A stretch of DNA of 7,215 nt from Pelotomaculum sp. (GCA_003489345.1 DNIT01000005.1:10760-17974), one strand, 5' to 3'; positions 1 through 5,903 are shown, counted from the stretch's first letter. The notes: generated by a model from the sequence alone, not told the origin. Numbers and translations are program-made.

Positions 1-258
1 ACGCGTAGGGCAACTGAAAATAATGGCGTCCGCCCAGTCAAGGTCAGCCGACGCAACCTCCGGGATATCTTTTGTGGCCTCGAAAGTTGCCAGCCAGCCC
101 GGATTGGAACGGATCACCTCCTCAGGCGCCAACTCGCGCACTTTCAGAAGCCGTGCTTCCGCACCGGCGGCTTTCCCCGCCTCCGCTGCCCATTGGGACA
201 GCTGATAGTTGATCCCCGTCATGCTGTAAAAAATGACGGCCAATTTAATCTTCTCCAT
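1..258 (-). CDS. WrbA-like flavodoxin-fold NAD(P)H:quinone oxidoreductase, N-terminal part
   Basis: This gene is cut by the left window edge; the first 86 residues are visible, reading leftward from an ATG at 256-258. The protein opens with a hydrophobic beta strand (LAVIFYS) followed by SMTGINYQLS at residues 12-21, which matches the FMN-phosphate-binding loop of flavodoxins. At residues 79-86 it reads IIFSCPTR, corresponding to the second FMN-contacting loop of WrbA proteins (typically IIFGTPTRFG). WrbA-family enzymes are cytoplasmic FMN proteins that reduce quinones by two electrons, limiting redox cycling; other flavodoxin-fold reductases remain possible because only the N-terminal part is seen. 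A GGAGAG ribosome binding site lies seven bases before the ATG. A strong sigma-A promoter lies at 372-400, giving a leader of roughly 105 bases. The gene is transcribed away from everything else in the window. Confidence 0.85.
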   Translation of the reverse strand, partial: MEKIKLAVIFYSMTGINYQLSQWAAEAGKAAGAEARLLKVRELAPEEVIRSNPGWLATFEATKDIPEVASADLDWADAIIFSCPTR

Positions 259-371
259 ACATTTTCTCTCCTTATCAATGGTGTTGTGGTCATGAAATAG
301 AATAAGCAAAACCACGGCATTGCATAGCTGAAACACTTACTTTTTAAATCTTCCTCTCTATTCCTAAACAC

Positions 372-400
372 ATTATACTTTCCAAAATGGTACTGTTCAA
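372..400 (-). promoter_or_regulatory. Sigma-A promoter of the flavodoxin-like gene
   Basis: On the minus strand the -35 box is TTGAAC (395-400) and the -10 box is a perfect TATAAT (372-377), separated by exactly 17 bases. Transcription should start near 365 and run into the gene starting at 258. This is the best vegetative promoter in the window. An inverted repeat, ATTGCA (452-457) and TGCAAT (468-473), lies about 50 bases upstream and could bind a regulator, but it is short and may be chance. Confidence 0.75.
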
Positions 401-652
401 GTCACTTCTGCTTACATTGTCCATTATCCTAGCAATCTCATTCCAAATATTATTGCAATTATGTTTATGCAATCACCGTCATAAAAGTATCCCAAAACCC
501 ACCATTCTTTATGTCTAATTTATAGGGGAAAGGTCACTCAGCACATGGCCTAAAAGAGTTTGCATCTGCTGTGCACAGTCGGACGGTTTCTTATGCCCAT
601 TGTTTGTAAAGGTAGTGCCGGTTTAATTTGCAAAATCACACCCAATATTTAA

Positions 653-678
653 ACTTCCAGATGACCCAGCATAGTATG
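653..678 (+). promoter_or_regulatory. Promoter-like element, possible mother-cell sigma type, before the peptidoglycan-binding gene
   Basis: CATAGTATG at 670-678 resembles the -10 element CATANNNTA of SigK/SigE promoters. A possible -35 AC lies at 653-654, but the 15-base gap is one or two shorter than usual for SigK. A sigma-A reading (TTTAAA 648-653, TAGTAT 672-677, 18-base spacer) is also possible and equally weak. The support is that the same CATAGTAT occurs upstream of two other genes in this window. Transcription would start near 685. Confidence 0.35.
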
Positions 679-745
679 GTATAGCAGGCATTTAAAAACG
701 GAATGCCCGGCTTGTCGGACGGTATTTTCACACTACTGATATTCT

Positions 746-751
746 AGGAGG
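746..751 (+). promoter_or_regulatory. Ribosome binding site that fixes a TTG start
   Basis: A perfect AGGAGG lies eight bases before TTG at 760-762. The nearby ATG at 753-755 is out of frame, and the next in-frame ATG at 772 would be 20 bases away, so TTG is the likely start. Confidence 0.75.
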
Positions 752-759
752 AATGTGTA

Positions 760-1311
760 TTGCGGAAAAATATGCTTATTCCAGTACTGGTCTTTGCGCT
801 GGCCATGCTAACAGGAATAGGTTCGGCATTTACCGCTGCGCCTGATAAGCCGGCGGCGTATGATCAGGCAGAAAACAATTCTTCCGGCGCTACCGCTGGG
901 GAACTCGAAGTTGACAGTATTATAACCGCAGCAATGCAGAAAAGTCTCGCCGGCCTCGGCTATGAGCCGGGACCAATCGACGGAATTTTTGGCCCCAAAA
1001 CGAAGCGTGCTTTGACAGGGTTCCAAAAATCACAAGGGTTACCCGCTGATGGTGTTGTCAATTTCCAAACCATCATGGCTCTCACAACGTCAGGGAGCGG
1101 CAGTGAAAATTTTACGGCTATATTGGTGCAAAAAAAGCTCACCGATCTTGGTTATGAACCGGGTCCCAACGATGGTATTTGGGGTCCTAAAACAAGAAAG
1201 GCGCTGATGAAATTCCAAATCAGAAATAGGCTGCTGCCGCACGGTATTATTGATCCTCAAACGATAAGACTGCTATTGGATTCAGGTGACCGGAGCAGTG
1301 GCGTTAATTGA
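760..1311 (+). CDS. Secreted protein with two peptidoglycan-binding (PG_binding_1) repeats
   Basis: The 183-residue product starts with a signal peptide (RKNM, then a hydrophobic core at residues 5-20, with likely cleavage after GSA at 23 or TAA at 27). A short low-complexity linker follows, then two PG_binding_1-type repeats at about residues 54-110 and 118-174. Both carry the family signature: Q.KL..LGYEPGP.DGI.GPKT..AL..FQ, then LP.G..., then a closing ...QTI..LL helix. Such three-helix domains bind peptidoglycan and usually tether an enzyme such as a cortex-lytic amidase or transglycosylase. Here there is no catalytic domain, so the protein is probably a wall-binding accessory or structural protein outside the membrane. 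The start is TTG with a perfect ribosome binding site. It is a single-gene unit ending at the shared terminator 1457-1496. SleB-type or SpoIID-linked spore roles are possible but not shown. Confidence 0.88.
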   Translation: MRKNMLIPVLVFALAMLTGIGSAFTAAPDKPAAYDQAENNSSGATAGELEVDSIITAAMQKSLAGLGYEPGPIDGIFGPKTKRALTGFQKSQGLPADGVVNFQTIMALTTSGSGSENFTAILVQKKLTDLGYEPGPNDGIWGPKTRKALMKFQIRNRLLPHGIIDPQTIRLLLDSGDRSSGVN

Positions 1312-1315
1312 TTTT

Positions 1316-1349
1316 CCCATGTGATCCACAGGGCCTGTTATAACATGGG
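1316..1349 (+). repeat. Nested inverted repeat just after the peptidoglycan-binding gene
   Basis: The outer arms CCCATGT (1316-1322) and ACATGGG (1343-1349) pair perfectly. Inside them, ACAG (1328-1331) pairs with CTGT (1335-1338) around GGC. Together they form a two-tier hairpin beginning five bases after the stop codon. There is no T-run, so it is not a classical terminator; it could stabilise the 3' end of the mRNA or be a protein-binding dyad. Confidence 0.45.
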
Positions 1350-1456
1350 GCAGTGATGACCAGACCATTGCTCCGGATTGTATCAAAGTTACCTTGAGGT
1401 GCGGCAGTGGCAGTAAAGCCCGGTGGCAAAACAATACTTAGCCGTGTAGCTTAAAA

Positions 1457-1496
1457 AGCCGCTCAACCTTAGTTATCAGGTTTAGCGGCTATTTTT
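1457..1496. terminator. Bidirectional rho-independent terminator between convergent genes
   Basis: AGCCGCT (1457-1463) pairs with AGCGGCT (1484-1490), and AACCT (1465-1469) pairs with AGGTT (1478-1482), with one C/T mismatch between the two blocks and an 8-base loop. A run of A (1453-1457) precedes the stem and a run of T (1492-1496) follows it, so it can end transcription from either side. It lies about 145 bases after the plus-strand gene and about 100 bases after the minus-strand gene. Confidence 0.85.
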
Positions 1497-1593
1497 ATAC
1501 CTTTAAGGAAATCATACCTGCCTTATTTATGGCTAGGGCTATGGGTAAAAGTACCGGTAGACGATTTGTTCAGGGCTCCATAAGGCCAGTCTG

Positions 1594-2550
1594 TTAAGGA
1601 GTTACTGGGGGCGCCTGGGGGCCAAATTTCTGGATGCGGTCATTATAAGTATCTGCAACGTAAACATTGCCGCTGCTGTCTAAAGCCAATTTGAAGGGAC
1701 TATCAAACTGGCCGTCACCAATACCCAAACTGCCCCATTGGGTTAGCAAATTGCCGCTGGAGTTGAATTTCTGAATACGGTGGTTAACGGTATCCGCAAC
1801 GTAAACATTGCCGACGGCGTCTACCGCTACCCCGAAGGGCTCGTTAAATTGGCCGTCCCCACTGCCCGGGTTGCCCCATTTGATTAGGAAATTGCCGCTG
1901 GAGTCGAATTTCTGAATGCGGTAGTTAGCGGTATCCGCAACATAAACATTGCCGCCGCTGTCTACTGCTACTCCTGAGGGAACAGCAAACTGGCCGTCTC
2001 CACTGCCCGAGCTGCCCCATTTGGCCAGGAAATTGCCGCTGGAGTCAAATTTCTGGATACGGTCGTTAACGGTATCCGCAACGTAAACGTTGCCACTGCC
2101 GTCTACCGCTACTCCAAAGGGAAGAGCAAGCTGGCCGTCTCCGCTGCCCGAGTTGCCCCATTTGGCTAGGAAATTGCCGTTGGAGTCGAATTTCTGAATG
2201 CGGTCGTTATTGCTATCCGCAACGTAAACGTTGCCGCTGCCGTCTACTGCTACCCCAAAGGGAAGAGCAAGCTGGCCGTCTCCACTACCCAAGCTGCCCC
2301 ATTGAGTCAGGAAATTGCCGCTGGAGTCGAACTTCTGGATGCGGCTGTTATAAGTATCGGCAACGTAAACATTGCCGCTGCCGTCTACTGCTATTCCTGC
2401 GGGAATATCAAACTGGCCGTCTCCAGTACCCGGGCTGCCCCATTTGGTTAAGAAATTATAACTTACCTGGGCCGGGACTACACTTGTGCCAAGGGTTGCC
2501 AGGAGCAGACATACCAAAAGGATGGCGATAATTGTATGCCTTGTTTTCAA
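1594..2550 (-). CDS. Secreted NHL-repeat six-bladed beta-propeller protein
   Basis: The 318-residue product has a signal peptide (positive KTRH, hydrophobic core at residues 7-20, likely cleavage after the VPAQ region near 28). Six consecutive NHL repeats of 47 residues follow (33-79, 80-126, 127-173, 174-220, 221-267, 268-309), then a nine-residue tail ending PPVTP. Each repeat has the pattern KWGS.GSGDGQF..P.GVAVD.SGNVYVADT.N.RIQKF. Six such blades fit one closed beta-propeller, a scaffold for protein, carbohydrate or ligand binding outside the cell; no catalytic residues or anchor can be identified. The start is unclear: TTG at 2548-2550 lies 19 bases from the ribosome binding site, while an in-frame CTG at 2557-2559 is ten bases from it and would add three residues. 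It converges on the peptidoglycan-binding gene and is divergent from the O-antigen ligase gene. The specific function is unknown. Confidence 0.88.
   Translation of the reverse strand: MKTRHTIIAILLVCLLLATLGTSVVPAQVSYNFLTKWGSPGTGDGQFDIPAGIAVDGSGNVYVADTYNSRIQKFDSSGNFLTQWGSLGSGDGQLALPFGVAVDGSGNVYVADSNNDRIQKFDSNGNFLAKWGNSGSGDGQLALPFGVAVDGSGNVYVADTVNDRIQKFDSSGNFLAKWGSSGSGDGQFAVPSGVAVDSGGNVYVADTANYRIQKFDSSGNFLIKWGNPGSGDGQFNEPFGVAVDAVGNVYVADTVNHRIQKFNSSGNLLTQWGSLGIGDGQFDSPFKLALDSSGNVYVADTYNDRIQKFGPQAPPVTP
1624..2454 (-). repeat. Tandem array of six 141-bp coding repeats (NHL blades)
   Basis: The six blades are also direct repeats at DNA level with a strict 141-bp period; the last is about 126 bp. 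Blocks coding for GNVYVAD, RIQKF and KWG are almost invariant in nucleotide sequence, including at silent positions. Blades 2 and 3 are the closest pair, sharing DGQLALPFGVAVDGSGNVY. This points to recent unit duplication or gene conversion, and the array may vary in length between strains. No spacers separate the units, so it is not a CRISPR array. Confidence 0.85.
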
Positions 2551-2569
2551 TATTTTCAGACTTAATATT

Positions 2570-2575
2570 CCTCCT
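2570..2575 (-). promoter_or_regulatory. Ribosome binding site of the NHL gene
   Basis: A perfect AGGAGG (CCTCCT on the plus strand) is the only good ribosome binding site here. It lies 10 bases from an in-frame CTG (2557-2559) and 19 bases from the in-frame TTG (2548-2550). No in-frame ATG or GTG lies between. By spacing alone the CTG is favoured, although CTG is the rarer start codon. Confidence 0.6.
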
Positions 2576-2705
2576 CAGCGATAAATTTTTGTTTTTTTCC
2601 TTCCACAATTAAAGCTTGCCGGTACTTTCTTTACCTGCAACAGAAAATTCCGGCTGCATGTAATTTTCCTGAAATCCAGTTGTCCGTCTATGCATTATCC
2701 CGTTA

Positions 2706-2732
2706 TATACTATGAATCCCTGCTTTCTTTGT
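2706..2732 (-). promoter_or_regulatory. Promoter-like element of SigK type before the NHL gene
   Basis: On the minus strand, AC (2731-2732) is followed after 16 bases by CATAGTATA (2706-2714), which fits the SigK pattern AC-N16/17-CATANNNTA. Transcription would begin near 2698 and give a leader of about 140 bases. The same CATAGTAT 8-mer lies upstream of the two other envelope genes. The motif carries little information, so the sigma factor assignment is tentative. Confidence 0.45.
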
Positions 2733-2775
2733 TGCAATCGGCGTATTACATAATTTTCGATCAGTCAGTTAACGC

Positions 2776-2791
2776 ACCTGATTGATCAGGT
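2776..2791. repeat. 16-bp dyad in the divergent control region, possible operator
   Basis: ACCTGAT (2776-2782) and ATCAGGT (2785-2791) form a perfect inverted repeat with a 2-base centre. Another GATCAG lies at 2759-2764. The dyad sits between the two opposed promoter-like elements (ending at 2732 and beginning at 2820), a normal place for a site recognised by a dimeric regulator controlling both genes. No regulator is visible in the window. Confidence 0.4.
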
Positions 2792-2819
2792 TTAGATGCA
2801 TTTCAATAATCAACGGCTG

Positions 2820-2847
2820 ACCTTTCGGGCGGCCCGGCATAGTATAA
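2820..2847 (+). promoter_or_regulatory. Promoter-like element before the O-antigen ligase family gene
   Basis: AC (2820-2821) is followed after 17 bases by CATAGTATA (2839-2847), fitting a SigK-like pattern. The same place also contains TATAAT (2843-2848), a perfect sigma-A -10, but no acceptable -35 lies 16-18 bases before it (CTGACC at 2817-2822 is 20 bases away). Transcription would start near 2855, about 85 bases before the start codon. Confidence 0.45.
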
Positions 2848-2939
2848 TTCGGCAGGAGCTAAAGCTTTAACAACAAATACCTCCTTAAAACCAGCCGGCG
2901 GCGAGAAGCCCAATCTATAAATAAGGGAGCGCTTTGATC

Positions 2940-4205
2940 GTGCAGTTGATAAAAATTCGGAGGGATGCGGGCTATTTAATACTATGGATTATGGCAGTAA
3001 TCTACCCCCTGGTAGTAGTCCCTTATCAGTTCTGTGTCTCTTTCCCTTCAATCAACCAGTTTTTTTTAAGCTGCTTTTACGCGCCCCGGTATATATTATT
3101 GGCCGTTCTGGCCGGCATGGCTTTAGTTGTCCTGGTCAAAGACCGGGCACAGGTAAAACACCCGGTGTTTATTCCCCTGGGGCTGTTTATGTTTTTTGCT
3201 TTCCTGTCCGCGCTTCTGGCTCCTGAACCGGCCACAGCCTGGATTGGCAGTCCGTTCCGCTACACGGGGTATACTACTTACTTGTTTTGTTCGATCCTGT
3301 TTACCCTGGCTTGTCGCAGCAGTTATGCCGAACAATTATTAAGATATACCGTTTATACTGCTGTGCTGGTTTCTTTTATTGCGCTGCTGCAGTATCTCGG
3401 CCTTAACCCGGTGCCCCATGAGCCGTATCGGGATGGTTTTCGCAGCTACAGCACCCTGGGGAACCCTGATTTCCTGGGCAGCTATCTGGTCTTTATCTGG
3501 CCGGCAGCGGTGTTCTTTTACCTGCGGGATAAAGAAATACGCTGGCTGATTTCCAGCGCGGTTATTTACCTCGGCTTGGTGTTGAGTCAAACCAGGAGTG
3601 CATGGATAGCATTTTTTATTACCTTTATATGTATTTTCTTTTACACTTTGCGGACACCGGAAAGGAAAAAGCCAATAACCCTGCTGGCGGTGACTCTCCT
3701 TGTGGTTTCCTGCCTGTTTTCATTTATCCAGGGCGGTACCATATTCCCTAATAAGGATGGCAGTATCGCCAGGGAAGTGGCAGCCGCATTGCGATTTGAA
3801 GACGATGCCGGCAACGGCAGGGTCCTTATATGGAAGGAAACGGTGAGGTTACTGCCCGCTCACTGGGCTTTTGGTGTCGGCCCCGATCACCTGGGCTACG
3901 CCGGGTTAATAGCGAAGCAACAATACCCCATTGACAAAGCACACAATATGTTTTTAGAAATAGCCGTTACAATGGGAGTTTTTGCCCTCTTGTCCTACCT
4001 GGCATTTTTGTCTTTTTTTATACCTTTGTATAGAAGTGAACCGGGATTTATGTTTTTTGCCATGATTTTGGCTTATCTTAGCCAGGGGCTATGCAACATA
4101 GAGGTAATTATGGTGATGCCTTTGTTTTGGATTGTGCTGGGGTTATCGCTTGGGTGTACGGCGGGTAGGGAAGGGAATAACCAGGGGAACGGTTCTTGTG
4201 TTTAA
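2940..4205 (+). CDS. O-antigen ligase/polymerase (Wzy_C) family membrane protein
   Basis: The product has about 421 residues and 11-12 hydrophobic segments (near 13-34, 49-68, 76-94, 111-125, 136-153, 180-196, 201-217, 219-236, 245-262, 338-364, 370-385, 388-406). One large outside loop, at about 263-337, is the hallmark of Wzy_C proteins. It carries the family signature: R294...W298, then FGVGP with G312 and G314, then H335-N336 (AHNMFLEIAVTMG). An earlier STLGNPDFLGSYL block is typical of bacterial members of the family. Family members join or polymerise undecaprenyl-linked glycans outside the membrane; in a Gram-positive the acceptor may be a wall polymer or surface protein. GTG at 2940 is preferred because it is ten bases from GGGAG (2925-2929); TTG at 2934 is only four bases away. 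The last seven codons and the stop lie in a REP-like hairpin. No TPR extension, as some relatives have, is present. Confidence 0.85.
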   Translation: MQLIKIRRDAGYLILWIMAVIYPLVVVPYQFCVSFPSINQFFLSCFYAPRYILLAVLAGMALVVLVKDRAQVKHPVFIPLGLFMFFAFLSALLAPEPATAWIGSPFRYTGYTTYLFCSILFTLACRSSYAEQLLRYTVYTAVLVSFIALLQYLGLNPVPHEPYRDGFRSYSTLGNPDFLGSYLVFIWPAAVFFYLRDKEIRWLISSAVIYLGLVLSQTRSAWIAFFITFICIFFYTLRTPERKKPITLLAVTLLVVSCLFSFIQGGTIFPNKDGSIAREVAAALRFEDDAGNGRVLIWKETVRLLPAHWAFGVGPDHLGYAGLIAKQQYPIDKAHNMFLEIAVTMGVFALLSYLAFLSFFIPLYRSEPGFMFFAMILAYLSQGLCNIEVIMVMPLFWIVLGLSLGCTAGREGNNQGNGSCV

Positions 4206-4226
4206 CCAGGAGAACCGTCCCCCTGG
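4181..4226. repeat. REP-like imperfect hairpin of the GGGGACGGTTCT type, overlapping a stop codon
   Basis: The left arm (4181-4196, CCAGGGGAACGGTTCT) pairs with the right arm (4211-4226, AGAACCGTCCCCCTGG) at 15 of 16 positions around a 14-base loop. A second small hairpin overlaps it: CCTGGC (4222-4227) with GCCAGG (4236-4241). From memory, GGGGACGGTTCT/AGAACCGTCCCC repeats are scattered through many Clostridia and delta-proteobacterial genomes and are linked to REP-associated tyrosine transposases. No transposase is in this window, so this would be a solo element. It encodes the last seven residues and the TAA of the upstream gene. There is no T-run, but it may still act as a 3' end structure. 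Confidence 0.7.
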
Positions 4227-4540
4227 CACTCCTTGGCCAGGACTGGGCAGTGAAATAAGCTTTTTTTATTCCACCAAAACTGTCGATATCCATCTTCAGA
4301 CGTATGCCGGATACTTCGGAGCATAGATTAATTATTTTGTAATAAGCAAGACATACATCCAAACAGTCATAGCATGTTAAAGAAAAACAACTCTCCCCGT
4401 TATTAAAGCATGCAATACCGTAACATATCCTCTCTAGTGGTCAAATAGCAGCTTTACTTTAGTTTTATTAATATTCGTTAATTTGCTAGAATAAATATTG
4501 ACTATAGTGGGGTACTCCCGCTCTGATATTTAATACTAAA
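4227..4540. other. Gene-free region after the O-antigen ligase gene
   Basis: I find no gene here on either strand; the short open frames run out of the REP-like hairpin and resemble nothing. It contains the small CCTGGC/GCCAGG hairpin at 4222-4241, a T-run at 4261-4267 without a good preceding stem, an AT-rich stretch from about 4440, and the promoter at 4464-4492. No classical terminator for the upstream gene is apparent. Confidence 0.6.
4464..4492 (+). promoter_or_regulatory. Extended -10 sigma-A promoter of the CNNM/CBS gene
   Basis: TAGAAT (4487-4492) is preceded by TGC (4484-4486), giving an extended -10 box. A weak -35 TTTATT (4464-4469) lies exactly 17 bases upstream. Transcription would start near 4499, about 60 bases before the ATG. 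The region is AT-rich. A TTGACT at 4498-4503 looks like a -35 but has no matching -10. Confidence 0.5.
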
Positions 4541-4559
4541 GGAGAGTGGTCTCACCATT

Positions 4560-5903
4560 ATGGGTGACGACACGTCATTCAGTCTATTTTTGGCGCTGAA
4601 AATTTTATTGGCACTATTTTTGGTCTTTTTGAACGGCCTCTTTGTGGCGGCAGAATTCGCATTTGTTAAGGTAAGACCAACCCGGTTGGCCCAACTGGCG
4701 GCGGAGGGGAACCCGCGTGCCGAAAGTGCCCGGGTTTGTGTCGAAAACATTGATGCTTATCTTTCAGTTTGTCAACTGGGTATTACCCTGTCCAGCCTGG
4801 GCTTGGGCTGGTTGGGGGAACCGTTGGCAGCAAAACTTTTGGAACCCCTGCTGCATGCCATAGGTGTGACAGCGCCGACTGCAGTGCATTCCATCTCCTT
4901 TATAGTTGCCTTTATACTGGTCACTTTTTTACACGTGGTATTTGGTGAATTGGTGCCCAAGTCGCTGGCAATTCAGCGGGCAGAAAATGTCACCCTATGG
5001 TTGGCCGGTCTCATGCAGATGTTTTTTTATCCCTTTTACCCTGGAATTGTTGTGTTTAACGGTACAGCCAACCGAATTTTGCGGCTGCTGGGGATTCAAC
5101 CGGCCAGCGAACACGAAGAAAGTCACAGTGAAGAGGAACTACAGATGCTAGTGGCCGAAAGCTATAAAGGCGGCCATTTAGACAAGAATGAATGGCGTTT
5201 GCTCCAGAACGTGTTTGAGTTTGAAAAACGGGTAGCCAGGGAGGTTATGTTGCCTCGTCCGGAAGTTGTTTTTCTGGATAAGAGAAAGCCCCTGGAAGAA
5301 AACTTGGAAATTGCCCGCAAGACAGAGCACACCCGCTTCCCACTGATAGACGGGGACAGTGACCATGTGGTGGGGCTGATCCACATTAAGGACCTGTTTA
5401 GACTGCCGGCCGGGTCCAGTATTGACCAGGTGGTACGCAATATCATGATGGTGCCCGAGGGTCTTCCTCTGGATCGCATGCTCAGGGAATTTCAACAAAA
5501 TCACCAGCATATGGCGCTGGTTGTAGATGAGTACGGCGGTACCAGCGGTATTATTACAATGGAGAATGTACTAGAAGAGCTGGTTGGAGAAATCCAAGAC
5601 GAGTTTGACCAGGAATCTCCCCAGGTGACAACAGAAAAGGAAGGCACATTTATTGTAGACGGCCGGATGCTTCTGGAGGAGGCATCGGAAATGTTCTGCT
5701 TGAAGGTGGATGAAGAGGAAGAATATGATACCCTGGGGGGCTTTGTTTTTGGAAAACTGGGCAAGCGTCCCCGGGTTGGTGATGTAGTGGAACTGCCGGA
5801 GCACCACTTGGAGATAGCCGAAATGCGGGGCCTGCGCATTCACCTCATTCGTTTAAATATATTAAACAAAAACCTGTGTGAGGACAAACTTACGGCATCA
5901 TAA
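4560..5903 (+). CDS. CNNM/CBS/CorC_HlyC membrane protein (hemolysin C/CorC family, probable divalent cation exporter)
   Basis: The 447-residue product has the full architecture of the family. A CNNM (DUF21) membrane domain spans about residues 8-180, with the motifs NGLFVAAEFAFVKVRPTRL (25-43), YLSVCQLGITLSSLGLGWLGEP (67-88) and HVVFGELVPKSLAIQ (125-139). A tandem CBS pair follows at about 225-345, including VVDEYGGTSGIITMENVLEE (321-340), and a CorC_HlyC domain lies at about 360-435 with the usual DTLGGFVFGKLG. Length is normal. Relatives include CorC and the MpfA/YhdP-type proteins linked to magnesium export and resistance, with nucleotide sensing by the CBS domains; the older name hemolysin is misleading. 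ATG at 4560 is the only good start, but GGAG (4541-4544) is 15 bases away. It has its own promoter and a terminator at 5964-6002, so it is probably monocistronic. The ion specificity is inferred. Confidence 0.92.
   Translation: MGDDTSFSLFLALKILLALFLVFLNGLFVAAEFAFVKVRPTRLAQLAAEGNPRAESARVCVENIDAYLSVCQLGITLSSLGLGWLGEPLAAKLLEPLLHAIGVTAPTAVHSISFIVAFILVTFLHVVFGELVPKSLAIQRAENVTLWLAGLMQMFFYPFYPGIVVFNGTANRILRLLGIQPASEHEESHSEEELQMLVAESYKGGHLDKNEWRLLQNVFEFEKRVAREVMLPRPEVVFLDKRKPLEENLEIARKTEHTRFPLIDGDSDHVVGLIHIKDLFRLPAGSSIDQVVRNIMMVPEGLPLDRMLREFQQNHQHMALVVDEYGGTSGIITMENVLEELVGEIQDEFDQESPQVTTEKEGTFIVDGRMLLEEASEMFCLKVDEEEEYDTLGGFVFGKLGKRPRVGDVVELPEHHLEIAEMRGLRIHLIRLNILNKNLCEDKLTAS

Larger units (their letters stand above)
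401..759. other. Gene-free region between divergent genes
   Basis: I see no coding region here on either strand. It holds the upstream side of the flavodoxin promoter, the ATTGCA/TGCAAT inverted repeat at 452-473, a 10-base direct repeat GTCGGACGGT at 578-587 and 714-723, a CATAGTATG promoter-like motif at 670-678, and a weak hairpin (AATGCC near 702 with GGTATT near 722, one G-U pair) just before the next gene's ribosome binding site. The rest of the stretch shows nothing I can interpret. Confidence 0.6.

Noticed and set aside
23..205. Plus-strand open frame of 60 codons near the left edge
   Set aside because: It lies wholly opposite the flavodoxin-like gene, has no ribosome binding site and no recognisable protein pattern.
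1624..2454. Regular repeats that might suggest a CRISPR array
   Set aside because: The period is 141 bp with no unique spacers, and the repeats encode NHL blades in one unbroken frame.
2984..3226. Plus-strand open frame of 80 codons inside the O-antigen ligase gene
   Set aside because: It is out of frame with the clear multispanning membrane protein and has no signal of its own.
4181..4241. Rho-independent terminator for the O-antigen ligase gene
   Set aside because: The stem is strong but no T-run follows it, and it matches a dispersed repeat type instead.
4132..4326. Plus-strand open frame of 64 codons across the REP-like hairpin
   Set aside because: Much of its sequence is the hairpin read in another frame, it overlaps the end of the O-antigen ligase gene, and it has no start signal.
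5162..5839. Minus-strand open frames of about 105-112 codons inside the CNNM/CBS gene
   Set aside because: They are antisense to a well-conserved gene; their serine-rich or basic composition is typical of shadow frames and they lack ribosome binding sites.
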